Below the pieces are notes generated by a model. The model saw only the letters and a program-made list of their open reading frames with translations, did not search any database and was not told the origin of the DNA. A program made the position numbers and the translations under genes. A stretch of 64,000 nucleotides of DNA from Desulfobacterales bacterium (GTDB lineage: Bacteria > Desulfobacterota > Desulfobulbia > Desulfobulbales > JAGXFP01): positions 1 to 64,000 of the forward strand of contig JAGXFP010000017.1 of NCBI GenBank assembly GCA_024637225.1, given 5' to 3'. Positions 46,151 through 54,608 of the stretch are shown here, piece after piece (within the stretch, counting starts at the first letter, position 1; each line of letters opens with the position of its first letter).

Positions 46151-47017
46151 ATGAACAACCCGATTTCATTTACCAAGATGAGCGGTACCGGTAACGACTT
46201 TATCATTATCGACAACCGCGACCGCAAGATCGAAAAGCGCCGGATGGCCGAACTAGCCGCGCGGATCTGTCGGCGCCGTTTTTCGGTGGGGGCGGACGGC
46301 CTGATTCTGCTCGAGGAATCCGACCGGGCCGATTTCCGCTGGCAGTTTTACAACGGTGACGGCAGCGAGGCTGAGATGTGCGGCAATGGGGCGCGCTGCG
46401 CGGCCCGCTATGCCTACAGCAGGGGGATTGCCCCGGCCAGGATGCATTTCGAGACCATCGCCGGACTGATCGAGGCCGAGATGGTCGGCGACAGCGTCAA
46501 GATCAGGCTGACCCCGCCCACCGATATATTGCTCTCCAGGACGATCGAGATCGACGGCCGGCAAAAAGTGGTTCATTCGATTAACACCGGGGTGCCCCAC
46601 GCGGTTCACTTTGTCGAGGAGAACGGCGATGTGCCGATCCGGGAATGGGGCAAATATATCCGTTTCCATAAGCTTTTCGAACCGGCCGGGACCAATGTCA
46701 ATTTCGTCCAGATCTCCGAAAAGGGACTTTATGTCCGTACCTACGAACGAGGGGTGGAGGACGAGACCATGGCCTGCGGCACCGGGGCGGTCGCTGCGGC
46801 GATCATCGCCGCCCTGCACGGTCAGGTCACTTCACCGGTTCAGGTCAGGACTTCCGGCGGCGATGTTTTGACCATTCATTTTACCCTGATCGAACTGGAA
46901 GGGTCGCCGGCCGCGGTTGATCAGGAATCTCGGCATGAGCAGCGGATCGCCGAGGTCTTTCTGGAAGGTCCGGCCAACTTTATCTATGATGCAATTCTTA
47001 ACGAAGAGGCCCTTTGA
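46151..47017 (+). CDS. dapF: Diaminopimelate epimerase
   Basis: Interconverts LL- and meso-diaminopimelate. The two catalytic cysteines are in CGNGARCAARY and ETMACGTGAVA; KMSGTGNDFIIID opens the protein. 288 residues. It is 9 bp after lysA. The 365-bp gap that follows, before dapA, contains only repeats. Confidence 0.96.
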   Translation: MNNPISFTKMSGTGNDFIIIDNRDRKIEKRRMAELAARICRRRFSVGADGLILLEESDRADFRWQFYNGDGSEAEMCGNGARCAARYAYSRGIAPARMHFETIAGLIEAEMVGDSVKIRLTPPTDILLSRTIEIDGRQKVVHSINTGVPHAVHFVEENGDVPIREWGKYIRFHKLFEPAGTNVNFVQISEKGLYVRTYERGVEDETMACGTGAVAAAIIAALHGQVTSPVQVRTSGGDVLTIHFTLIELEGSPAAVDQESRHEQRIAEVFLEGPANFIYDAILNEEAL

Positions 47018-47382
47018 GAGGCGCTTCTCCCAGGTTTATTTTTGGGCTTTTTATTTGCTTTTTACCGGCCGGTCCCGTAAGAATGGCAGGGGAACGGCAA
47101 GAAGCTTCTTGCCGTGCACAGCGTTTATATGGATAATTAATTCGTCGGCTTCGCGAAAATGCTTTGTGCTCGTCGATGCTAGGGCGCGAATTAATCAAAT
47201 AACTCCGTGCTTTCAGCTAATTAGATGTTTATACCGCAAGGGCATAAGTTTCGTACGAGCAGACCAGCTGCCCTTTATAGATTACTGCGCCGCACTCGCG
47301 ACAACTTGATTTTCAGCTTTTTGCGAACTGATCAAATTTGCCGATATATCGATTTATTTTTTTATAAAATCAGGAGGATATT
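47018..47382. other. dapF-dapA gap with a reversed family 4 motif
   Basis: Bases ~47228-47272 read, on the minus strand, CTGCTCGTACGAAACTTATGCCC and then GCGGTATAAAC (given here in parts), matching the right flank of family 4. An ATTAATTCG/CGAATTAAT inverted repeat lies at about 47136-47200. I looked for a lysine riboswitch before dapA and did not find its conserved core. Confidence 0.5.
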
Positions 47383-48264
47383 ATGACCCGGTTCAAAGGC
47401 GCCTTCGTTGCCATCGTGACCCCGTTCACCGACGGTAAGATAGACGAACAGGAACTGATCGACCTTATCGAGTTTCAAATAGCCGGCGGTACCCACGGCA
47501 TCGTGGCCTGCGGCACCACCGGCGAGTCCGCCACCATGAGCCATGAGGAACATCACCGGGTGGTCGAGCTGACCATCAAGACGGTAAACGGCCGGGTGCC
47601 GGTTGTTGCCGGCAGCGGCTCGAACTCCACCTCCGAGTCCATCGCCCTGACCGGACATGCCAAGGAGGCCGGGGCGGACGGGGCTCTGGTCATCACCCCT
47701 TATTACAACAAGCCTTCCCAGGAGGGGCTCTATCGCCATTTTAAGGCGGTGGCCGAAGCGGTCGATATCCCGATCATCCTGTACAACGTGCCGAGCCGGA
47801 CCGGGGTCAACATGCTGCCGGCGACGGTGGCCCGCTGTGCCCGGATCCCCAATATCGTCGGAATCAAGGAGGCCACCGGCGACCTGAATCAGGTCAGCGA
47901 GGTGATCCGTCTCTGTCCGGACGACTTCACGGTTCTCTCCGGCGACGACTTTACCGCGCTGGCCACCGTGGCTATCGGCGGCAAGGGGGTGATCTCGGTT
48001 ACCTCGAACGTGGCACCCGCAGATATGGCTGGGATGATGGAGGCCGCCCTGGCCGATGACATGGCCAAGGCCAGGGAGCTGCATTATAAGCTGTTTCCCC
48101 TGATCCAGGCGATGTTCATCGATACCAATCCGGTCCCCGCCAAGACCACCCTGGCCCTGATGGGCAAGATCAAGGGCGCCAATCCGCGCATGCCGATCTG
48201 CGAGATGTCCGCCGAGACCGTCGAAAAAATGAAGCAGGTGATCAGCGCCTACGGCCTGATTTAA
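47383..48264 (+). CDS. dapA: 4-hydroxy-tetrahydrodipicolinate synthase
   Basis: Condenses pyruvate with aspartate semialdehyde. The Schiff-base lysine is in VGIKEATGDL, the proton-relay tyrosine in LYNVPSRTG and the substrate loop in CGTTGESATMSHEEH. 293 residues. An AGGAGG site precedes the ATG. A family 6 element lies between dapA and dapB, so the original operon spacing has been altered. Confidence 0.97.
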   Translation: MTRFKGAFVAIVTPFTDGKIDEQELIDLIEFQIAGGTHGIVACGTTGESATMSHEEHHRVVELTIKTVNGRVPVVAGSGSNSTSESIALTGHAKEAGADGALVITPYYNKPSQEGLYRHFKAVAEAVDIPIILYNVPSRTGVNMLPATVARCARIPNIVGIKEATGDLNQVSEVIRLCPDDFTVLSGDDFTALATVAIGGKGVISVTSNVAPADMAGMMEAALADDMAKARELHYKLFPLIQAMFIDTNPVPAKTTLALMGKIKGANPRMPICEMSAETVEKMKQVISAYGLI

Positions 48265-48287
48265 GCAGGTTGTCGGACTGGCGGATT

Positions 48288-48443
48288 GTAACCGTTCACC
48301 GGGGCGGTCACCAAAGTACCCAAAACCGCCGGACTGTAACCGTTCAGCAGTGGTGCAGATTTGGACAAGCGGACCGGTGCCGCGTACCTCGTGTACGTAA
48401 GCCGGGCCGATCGTCCGAAGATGTGGTGCTGCTGAACGGTTAC
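48288..48443 (+). repeat. Family 6 element between dapA and dapB
   Basis: About 156 bp. GTAACCGTTCA occurs twice in direct orientation (48288 and 48336, 48 bp apart). The second copy, GTAACCGTTCAGCAG (48336-48350), pairs perfectly with CTGCTGAACGGTTAC (48429-48443). The same plan, with a 49-bp arm spacing, is found in the element that splits the kinase gene at 60199-60361. Confidence 0.8.
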
Positions 48444-48478
48444 CTCGGATTGAATAACGGAAATCCAAAGGAGTAATC

Positions 48479-49288
48479 ATGATTAAAGTAATCGTGGCCG
48501 GGGCCGCCGGCCGCATGGGCCGGCGTATAACCTATATGGTGGAGCAGCATCCGGACCTGGAACTGGCCGGCGGTTTTGAGCAGGAGGGCAACCCGGAGAT
48601 CGGCAAGGACCTTGGCGAACTGGCCGGGATCGGCAAACTCGGGGTGAACCTCTCGGCGGGGCTGGCCGGGGTGATCGGGGAGGGAGATGTGATCATCGAT
48701 TTCACCTTCCATGAGTCCACCATGAAATTCGCCCGCCTGGCCGCTGAACACAAGAAAGCCATGGTCATCGGCACCACCGGTCTTAGCCCGGAAAATCTGG
48801 CCGAACTGAAAAGCCTGGCCGCGGATTTTCCCTGCGTGCAGGCGCCCAACATGGCGGTCGGGGTCAACGTCCTTTTCAAGATGGCCCGGAAGATGGCCGC
48901 CATCCTCGGCGATGATTATGATATAGAGATCGTCGAGGCTCATCACCGCATGAAAAAAGACGCCCCGAGCGGCACCGCTCTGAAACTCGGCGAAATGGTC
49001 GCCGAGGGGGTCAACCGCGATCTGGCCAAGGTCGGAGTCTATGAAAGACACGGCATCATCGGCGAGCGGACCGATCAGGAGATCGGCATCCAGACGATCC
49101 GGGCCGGAGACATCGTCGGTGAACACACCGTCTATTTCGCCGGAGCCGGCGAACGCCTTGAGATCACCCACCGGGCCCACAGCCGGGACAATTTCGCCAA
49201 GGGCGCCACCCTGGCCGCCGCCTGGGTGACCGGCCGGGCAAACGGGATCTACTCGATGTTCGATGTGCTAGGTCTTCAAGATCTCTGA
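48479..49288 (+). CDS. dapB: 4-hydroxy-tetrahydrodipicolinate reductase
   Basis: NAD(P)H-dependent reductase following DapA. The Rossmann motif VAGAAGRMGRR, DFTFHES, the catalytic EAHHRMKKDAPSGTAL and ITHRAHSRDNFAKGA are conserved. 269 residues. AAAGGAG precedes the ATG. The 430-bp region after it holds three different repeats before dapL. Confidence 0.97.
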   Translation: MIKVIVAGAAGRMGRRITYMVEQHPDLELAGGFEQEGNPEIGKDLGELAGIGKLGVNLSAGLAGVIGEGDVIIDFTFHESTMKFARLAAEHKKAMVIGTTGLSPENLAELKSLAADFPCVQAPNMAVGVNVLFKMARKMAAILGDDYDIEIVEAHHRMKKDAPSGTALKLGEMVAEGVNRDLAKVGVYERHGIIGERTDQEIGIQTIRAGDIVGEHTVYFAGAGERLEITHRAHSRDNFAKGATLAAAWVTGRANGIYSMFDVLGLQDL

Positions 49289-49294
49289 AAACCT

Positions 49295-49420
49295 GATGGC
49301 GTCGCAAAAGTCGCCAGCTCCTGCGTTGCTGCAAATTGTCTCGTCATTGCAGCGTACTGAAGTACGCTTCATTCCTCGAAATTTACGCGCCTTGGATCTG
49401 ACGATTTTTGCTTAGCCATC
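49295..49420 (+). repeat. Family 2 element after dapB
   Basis: 126 bp, from GATGGCGTCGCAAAAGTC to GCTTAGCCATC, beginning 6 bp after the dapB stop codon. Nearly identical to the 23308 copy apart from one deleted A and a few substitutions. Confidence 0.85.
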
Positions 49421-49486
49421 CCATCTCGAAACTTTAGGGACCGGTAAAAATTTAATGTGGCTCAATATGAAACTCAGCTTCAACTT

Positions 49487-49567
49487 CTGGATTCCCGCTA
49501 AAAACGTGCGGGAATGACGGCTCCGGCGGATTAAATGTCATTCCGGCATGTTGTGAGCCGGAATCAG
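49487..49567 (+). repeat. Family 1 REP-like arms, tail-to-tail pair
   Basis: A right-type arm (49487-49518, CTGGATTCCCGC...GCGGGAATGAC) followed 18 bp later by a left-type arm (49537-49567, GTCATTCCGGC...GCCGGAATCAG). The order is opposite to that at 58628 and 61118. In the first arm the stem has changed on both sides (TTCCCGC with GCGGGAA), keeping base pairing. Confidence 0.8.
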
Positions 49568-49635
49568 TACCCAGCAACGGAGCACCGGGAAAAAATCGAA
49601 TTTATAGCTGAGTCTGATTCATAGCCATAAAATTT

Positions 49636-49695
49636 AAAGCTGAGTTGAGCAGCTTTTCTGCTCGTACGAAACTTATGCCCTGTGAGTATAAAAAC
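49636..49695 (+). repeat. Family 4 hairpin motif upstream of dapL
   Basis: AAAGCTGAGTTGAG with stem GAGCAG/CTGCTC, then CTCGTACGAAACTTATGCCC and TGTGAGTATAAA. It lies 24 bp before the dapL start codon, so it would be in the dapL leader if transcription starts upstream of it. Confidence 0.6.
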
Positions 49696-49718
49696 GATTT
49701 AAAAAGGATATATCAGCG

Positions 49719-50888
49719 ATGATCAAGATTGAAAAAGCAGACCGCCTGAAGCAGTTGCCGCCCTATCTCTTCGCCGAGCTCGACCGCAAGAAGGACGAGG
49801 TGAAGGCCCGGGGGATCGATGTGATTGATGTCGGGGTGGGGGATCCCGACCAACCAACCCCGCAGCATATTATCGACACCTTGTGCGAGGCCGTTCAGAA
49901 GCCCCAGTACCACCGCTATCCCAGCTACACCGGGATGAACAACTTCCGGGAGGCGGTCAGCGCCTGGTACGACAAGCGGGCCGGGGTCAAGCTTCATCCC
50001 TTAAAGGAAGTGGTCTCGCTGATCGGTTCCAAGGAAGGCATCGCCCATATTCCCCTGGCCTTTATCAATCCAGGCGACGTGGTTTTGGTCCCCAGTCCCG
50101 CCTATCCGGTCTACAAGATCGCCACCCAGTTCGCCGGCGGCTTCCCTTACGAAATGCCGCTTTTGAAGGAAAACGGTTTCCTGCCCGACCTGGACAAGAT
50201 CCCCACCGATGTCCTGGCCAAGGCGAAGATGATGTTCCTGAACTACCCGAACAACCCCACCGCAGCCCCGGCCACGCCGGAGTTTTTCGTCAAGGTGGTG
50301 GCCTTCGCCAAGGCACACGACATCATGATCTGCCACGACTTCGCCTATTCGGAAATGGCCTACGACGGCTACCTGCCCCCGAGTTTCCTGGAAACTCCCG
50401 GCGCCATGGAGGTGGGCATCGAGTTCCACTCCCTCTCCAAGACCTACAACATGACGGGCTGGCGGATCGGCTGGGCCGCCGGCAACAGCGAGATCATCGG
50501 CGGCCTCGGCCAGATCAAGAGCAATATCGACTCCGGGATCTTCGAGGCCATCCAGATTGCCGGGATCGAGGCGATGCGGGATGACGCGGCCTGGCTGGCC
50601 GAAATGCGCACCCTCTACGAAGAGCGCCGCGACGTGGTGATGCGGGGTCTTGCCGAGATGGGGATCAAGGCCGATGCCCCCAAGGCCACCTTCTACGTCT
50701 GGGCCGAGGTGCCGGCGGGCTACGATTCGGCCGGGTTTGTCGCCCACCTCCTGGAAAAGACCGGGATCGTCTGCACCCCCGGCAACGGCTTCGGTGATCC
50801 CGGCGAGGGCTATTTCAGGATCGCCCTGACCGTCTCCAAGGAGCGCTTGCAGGAGGCGGTCGACCGCATGAAAAAAACGGGCTTCTGA
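49719..50888 (+). CDS. dapL: LL-diaminopimelate aminotransferase
   Basis: Class I/II PLP aminotransferase that converts tetrahydrodipicolinate directly to LL-diaminopimelate, bypassing DapD/DapC/DapE. 389 residues; IDVGVGDPDQPTP, HRYPSYTGM, NYPNNPTAA, HDFAYSEMAYDG and the PLP lysine in HSLSKTYNMTGWRIG. The linkage to lysA-dapF-dapA-dapB supports DapL over other family members. Its stop overlaps the folK start by one base. Confidence 0.92.
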   Translation: MIKIEKADRLKQLPPYLFAELDRKKDEVKARGIDVIDVGVGDPDQPTPQHIIDTLCEAVQKPQYHRYPSYTGMNNFREAVSAWYDKRAGVKLHPLKEVVSLIGSKEGIAHIPLAFINPGDVVLVPSPAYPVYKIATQFAGGFPYEMPLLKENGFLPDLDKIPTDVLAKAKMMFLNYPNNPTAAPATPEFFVKVVAFAKAHDIMICHDFAYSEMAYDGYLPPSFLETPGAMEVGIEFHSLSKTYNMTGWRIGWAAGNSEIIGGLGQIKSNIDSGIFEAIQIAGIEAMRDDAAWLAEMRTLYEERRDVVMRGLAEMGIKADAPKATFYVWAEVPAGYDSAGFVAHLLEKTGIVCTPGNGFGDPGEGYFRIALTVSKERLQEAVDRMKKTGF

Positions 50889-51445
50889 TGGCCCTGGTTT
50901 TTATCGGGCTGGGCTCCAACCTCGGAGACGGCATTTTAAATCTCCGGAAAGCGTGGCGGATCCTCGGCGAGCAGCCCGGCATTATCAGCCTTGCTGCTCT
51001 GTCAAGCCCCTATCTGACCAGGCCGGTAGTTAAGGAAGCGTGGCTCAGGGAGGGCCGCCACCTGTCCGAGCAGTGGTTTACCAATGCGGTGGGGGTTCTG
51101 GAGACCGACCTCCCCCCCCATGATCTGCTGGCGACTTTACAGGCCGTCGAAAAAGATCTGGGCCGGGACCGGCAAAAGACCGTGGATCGGGCCGTGGATC
51201 TCGACATTCTCTATTATGACGAGCTGGTTTGTGTCGACGAGAAGTTGCAGATCCCCCATCCCGGCATCGAAGAACGGCTGTTCGTTCTGGCCCCGCTGGA
51301 GGAACTTGCGCCGGACCGGCTCCACCCGGTCACCGGGAAAACGACTCAGCAGATGCGGCTGGCCCTGCCGCCCGGCGGCGACATCGACCTCCGCAAAATG
51401 ACCTGGCCGGATGTACAACCTTTGCAAGGAGCGAACCAGGCGTGA
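50888..51445 (+). CDS. folK: 2-amino-4-hydroxy-6-hydroxymethyldihydropteridine pyrophosphokinase
   Basis: HPPK of folate synthesis. FIGLGSNLGDG opens the protein, with QWFTNAVGVLET and the metal-binding RAVDLDILYYDE; the terminal part has IPHPGIEERLFVLAPLEELAP. 185 residues, slightly long. It follows dapL with TGATG overlap and overlaps the next gene with GTGA, so all three are translationally coupled. Confidence 0.94.
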   Translation: MALVFIGLGSNLGDGILNLRKAWRILGEQPGIISLAALSSPYLTRPVVKEAWLREGRHLSEQWFTNAVGVLETDLPPHDLLATLQAVEKDLGRDRQKTVDRAVDLDILYYDELVCVDEKLQIPHPGIEERLFVLAPLEELAPDRLHPVTGKTTQQMRLALPPGGDIDLRKMTWPDVQPLQGANQA

Positions 51446-51693
51446 ATCCGCTTAGAATATTAATACTTACCGCTCTGCTTTATATCCTTTACCGGTTGCT
51501 GACCGGCGGGAAGAGGCGGCTCCGGAAGGGCGCTTACCAGGGATCCGGCAGGCACGATGTGTTGGTGGAAGATCCGGTCTGCAAAGTCTGCGTACCGAAA
51601 CAACAGGCCGTAAGCCTGCAAGAAGCAGGGAAAACCATATATTTTTGTTCCGACGAATGTCGCGAAAAATTCATAGCCAGAAAAGGAGAATAA
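51442..51693 (+). CDS. Small membrane-anchored YHS/TRASH-like metal-binding protein
   Basis: An 83-residue protein starting at the GTG at 51442, preceded by AAGGAG and overlapping the folK stop. One membrane helix (about 4-18) is followed by a basic linker and a YHS-type domain: [14 protein letters not shown], then [11 protein letters not shown], giving four metal-binding cysteines. Similar proteins follow folK in several delta-proteobacteria by my recollection. Possible roles are metal sensing or delivery; not established. Confidence 0.8.
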   Translation: MNPLRILILTALLYILYRLLTGGKRRLRKGAYQGSGRHDVLVEDPVCKVCVPKQQAVSLQEAGKTIYFCSDECREKFIARKGE

Positions 51694-51694
51694 A

Positions 51695-52336
51695 ATGAAA
51701 TTCTTTATCGATACCGCCAATATCAGCGAGATCAAAGCGGCGGTCGCCATGGGCATGGTTGACGGAGTTACCACCAATCCTTCCCTGATCGCCAGGGAAG
51801 GCCGGGATTTCCATGAAGTCATCACCGAGATCTGCGCAATTGTCGACGGCCCTGTCAGCGCCGAGGTAGTCAGCCTGGAAGCGGAGGGCATGCTCAAAGA
51901 GGGACGGGAACTGGCCAAAATCGGCAGCAATATCGTTATCAAGGTGCCGATGACCACCGAGGGGCTGATCGCCGCGAAAACCTTTGCCTCCGAGGGTATC
52001 AAGACCAACGTCACCCTGGTCTTTTCGGCCGCCCAGGCTCTGCTGGCCGCCAAGGCGGGGGCAAGCTTCATCAGCCCCTTCGTCGGCCGGCTCGACGATA
52101 TCGCCCAGAACGGCATGGACCTGATCGGCGACATCATGACCATCCTCGACAACTATGGCTTTGCCAGCGAGGTTATCGTGGCCAGCATCCGCCACCCCAT
52201 GCATGTGGTCGATTCGGCCCTGATCGGCGCCGACATCGCCACGATCCCCTTCAAGGTCATCGGCCAGCTTGCCAAACATCCGTTGACCGATATCGGCATA
52301 GAAAAATTTCTCTCCGACTGGGAAAAAAGATCATAA
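51695..52336 (+). CDS. Transaldolase / fructose-6-phosphate aldolase family
   Basis: A 213-residue single-domain enzyme of the FSA/TalC subfamily: [25 protein letters not shown], the Schiff-base lysine in [11 protein letters not shown] and [19 protein letters not shown]. The start is 1 bp after the preceding stop and follows AAAGGAG. FSA and short transaldolases cannot be separated reliably by sequence. A function in pentose-phosphate balance is most likely in an organism lacking oxidative branches; that is inference. Confidence 0.92.
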   Translation: MKFFIDTANISEIKAAVAMGMVDGVTTNPSLIAREGRDFHEVITEICAIVDGPVSAEVVSLEAEGMLKEGRELAKIGSNIVIKVPMTTEGLIAAKTFASEGIKTNVTLVFSAAQALLAAKAGASFISPFVGRLDDIAQNGMDLIGDIMTILDNYGFASEVIVASIRHPMHVVDSALIGADIATIPFKVIGQLAKHPLTDIGIEKFLSDWEKRS

Positions 52337-52354
52337 ACTGATATAATAGGGGGA

Positions 52355-52963
52355 ATGCACATTAATTTTCGGGGGAAAATAGTGACAGCTTCTCTCCTGG
52401 CTGTCCTTGCGGCCGCTCCGGTTCAGGCGGCGATGTACAAGTACGTCGACGAGAGCGGAGTCATTCACTTTACCAATGTGCCCAGTGATCCCAAGTATCA
52501 ACCGGTGAACGGATCAGCCCGCCGCGGCGCGGTCATCGTCACCGCGGACCCCGCCCTTGACCATAATGCTTTCGATGCCGCAATCCACGCCGCTGCCAGC
52601 CGTTATCAGATCGATCCCCGCCTGGTCAAGTCGGTGATCAGGGCCGAGTCTAATTTCAATTACCTGGCCGTTTCCCGGAAAGGCGCCCAGGGCCTCATGC
52701 AGTTGATGCCGGAAACCGCCGGCGATATGGAGGTTCTCGATCCGTTCGATCCCCAGGATAACATCAACGGCGGCACCCGATACCTGCGGAAAATGCTTGG
52801 CCTGTTCAACGGCAATCTGCGCCTGGCTCTGGCCGCTTATAACGCTGGACCTACCCGGGTCGCCGAGCTTGGCCGGGTTCCCCGCTTCAAGGAAACCGAA
52901 AACTATGTCCAGAGAGTTCAGCTTTTCTATGAAGAGTATAAGAAGCAGCCGTCTCTCTATTAA
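52355..52963 (+). CDS. Lytic transglycosylase with N-terminal DUF4124 domain
   Basis: A 202-residue exported murein-cleaving enzyme. The signal peptide ends near PVQAAM; DUF4124 follows (MYKYVDESGVIHFTNVP). The SLT domain starts at about residue 70 with the catalytic glutamate in VIRAESNFN, then GAQGLMQLMPETA, NINGGTRYLRKML and LALAAYNAGP. It lies 18 bp after the transaldolase gene on the same strand. Confidence 0.93.
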   Translation: MHINFRGKIVTASLLAVLAAAPVQAAMYKYVDESGVIHFTNVPSDPKYQPVNGSARRGAVIVTADPALDHNAFDAAIHAAASRYQIDPRLVKSVIRAESNFNYLAVSRKGAQGLMQLMPETAGDMEVLDPFDPQDNINGGTRYLRKMLGLFNGNLRLALAAYNAGPTRVAELGRVPRFKETENYVQRVQLFYEEYKKQPSLY

Positions 52964-53038
52964 AGGCCGGACCAAATATTATTAAGGCACCGGTGGATCG
53001 TCCTTGAAACCATCTTTTCAAGATGATATAAACCCTGA

Positions 53039-53608
53039 ATGAATCAACTGCTAACCCTGCCAAATATTTTGACCGGCTTCCGATTTGCCGTCGTGCCGGT
53101 TCTCCTTTTTTGCATCAGACCCGACGCCGTTATGTGGATGGATCTGCTCGCCTTTGTCCTGTTTCTTTCGGCGGCGCTCACCGATTTGGCTGACGGCTAT
53201 TTTGCCCGCAAGCAGCAGAGCGAAAGCGTTCTCGGCAAATTGATGGACCCCTTGGCCGACAAGGTCCTGGTCGCGGTGGCCCTGATCATGCTGATCCCGC
53301 TGATTCCGGCTTGGGTCACTTTTCTGATTTTAGCCCGGGAACTGGTGGTTACCGGTCTGCGGGGAATCGCCGCCTCCTCCGGGGTTATTGTCGCGGCGAG
53401 CGGTATGGGCAAAATCAAGTCGGTAATGCAGTATACCGCCCTCTGTGTTTTGATCTTTCCCGAGAATCTTTTGCCGATTCCCTATCTGCCCGAAATCGGT
53501 CTTGGTATTCTCTATATATCCCTGGTCCTGACGGTCTGGTCCGGGGCTGAATATTTTTATAAGTTCCAGCAGGTGTTCCTCGTCTCCGGCGATCTTGAAG
53601 CTTCTTGA
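53039..53608 (+). CDS. pgsA: CDP-diacylglycerol-glycerol-3-phosphate 3-phosphatidyltransferase
   Basis: Inner-membrane enzyme of phosphatidylglycerol synthesis. The CDP-alcohol phosphatidyltransferase motif is complete (DLADGYFARK, then GKLMDPLADK), and NQLLTLPNILTGFR is the PgsA-type opening. Four to five membrane helices in 189 residues. A tRNA-Leu gene follows 163 bp later. Confidence 0.95.
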   Translation: MNQLLTLPNILTGFRFAVVPVLLFCIRPDAVMWMDLLAFVLFLSAALTDLADGYFARKQQSESVLGKLMDPLADKVLVAVALIMLIPLIPAWVTFLILARELVVTGLRGIAASSGVIVAASGMGKIKSVMQYTALCVLIFPENLLPIPYLPEIGLGILYISLVLTVWSGAEYFYKFQQVFLVSGDLEAS

Positions 53609-53771
53609 TCGTCCATTGGTCTACGGAGACCGTTTAGCTTGACATAACCAATTAACTTCCTCTATATTGCAGCGCATCCTGTGCCATTTAGCGCCCTTGC
53701 GGCGGGAAGAGAAAATGTCAGATCCCAAAGCGCAATTTTCGCTGAATGCAGCGGGCTTAATCAAGAAAATC

Positions 53772-53858
53772 GCCGGAGTGGTGAAACTGGTAGACGCACT
53801 GGACTCAAAATCCAGCGGGGGCAACCCCGTGTCGGTTCGATTCCGACCTCCGGCACCA
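53772..53858 (+). tRNA. tRNA-Leu (anticodon CAA)
   Basis: 87 nt with encoded CCA. Acceptor stem GCCGGAG (53772) pairs with CTCCGGC; anticodon stem CTGGA/TCCAG encloses loop CTCAAAA, giving anticodon CAA. A long class II variable arm CGGGG/CCCCG and the T-arm GTCGG-TTCGATT-CCGAC are present. Reads UUG codons. Confidence 0.98.
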
Positions 53859-53890
53859 TTTTAAAGTACATTAAAATCCAAAGTTATCCA

Positions 53891-53924
53891 AAAACCCCGT
53901 GAGCCATAAGGCTTTCGGGGTTTT
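53891..53924 (+). terminator. Rho-independent terminator after tRNA-Leu
   Basis: AAAACCCCG..AGCC, loop ATAA, GGCT..CGGGGTTTT, followed by further T-rich sequence. The A- and T-rich ends allow bidirectional use. Confidence 0.85.
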
Positions 53925-54157
53925 CTTTATGTAACCGGCTTGGGCCGCTTTAATATCATGGGGGGCACTGGAATTGGCACGGGCCAGCCATAAACCCATA
54001 GAGAGCATTTGGGTAATGGGGATCTTATTGCCGGATGGACGTGGGTTTTTTGGAAAGCCTGTCCAGACCCCTGAAAACCTGGGGTAAGTATCGACCAATC
54101 CGGGGTGACGAGATTTACTTCATTTTGGAATGTGAGGCAGGAGGGCCGGATAAAGCA

Positions 54158-54194
54158 AAAGGCCGGCTCTTTGGGGGGAAAGAAGCCGGCCTTT
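54158..54194. other. Strong 11-bp hairpin in a 618-bp gap
   Basis: AAAGGCCGGCT (54158-54168) pairs perfectly with AGCCGGCCTTT (54184-54194) around a purine-rich 15-nt loop. On the minus strand it is followed by TTTTGC, so it could terminate leftward transcription; on the plus strand it is followed by TCTAGGGGG. Apart from this and the HTH fragment, 53925-54608 shows no recognisable gene. Confidence 0.6.
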
Positions 54195-54476
54195 CTAGGG
54201 GGAAAGTAAGATGTTGTTTCAATCTACTTTGATTAGTTATTAGTGCAATGGCTGTGCCAATATAAGATGAAAAAATCATAAATACTGATAAATACACAAA
54301 ATCAATAAGATATCTAAATCGGATCAAGGGGTGATAAAGAAGGGCTCGGTACAAATATTTAAACAATTACCGGCGGAAAATTAATTTTTTGTACCATCCA
54401 TCCTGGAGGGGGTCCGGTGTCGAGGCCGTATTTCGAGGTGAAGGGCCTCGATTATTTATCGAATCAGGTCTGATCT

Positions 54477-54593
54477 ATGGCGATGGCCGACGGCAACCAG
54501 TCCCAGGCCGCCAGGATTCTCGGGGTCAGCCGGGTCACCGTCTGGAAAAGAATGAAGAAATACCGGATCTCCCCCCGAGTTTCTCCTGAATAA
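54477..54593 (+). pseudogene. Fis-type HTH fragment of a sigma-54 activator
   Basis: A 38-codon frame from ATG 54477 to TAA 54591, too short for an intact regulator. The peptide DGNQSQAARILGVSRVTVWK matches the C-terminal HTH_8 DNA-binding domain of NtrC-family activators, followed by RMKKYRIS. There is an in-frame TGA just upstream (54471), and no ATPase domain in the preceding 600 bp. It is either the last remnant of a deleted enhancer-binding protein or a stand-alone mini-Fis; the first is more likely. Confidence 0.65.
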
Positions 54594-54608
54594 TTTCCCC
54601 AAAAAAAA

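Noticed and set aside
47018-47382. Possible lysine riboswitch before dapA
   Set aside because: The gap is long enough, but the conserved lysine-riboswitch core was not found; the region is explained by repeats.
53871-54098. 75-residue minus-strand frame after tRNA-Leu as an integrase remnant
   Set aside because: No tyrosine-recombinase motif is visible and the frame covers the tRNA terminator.
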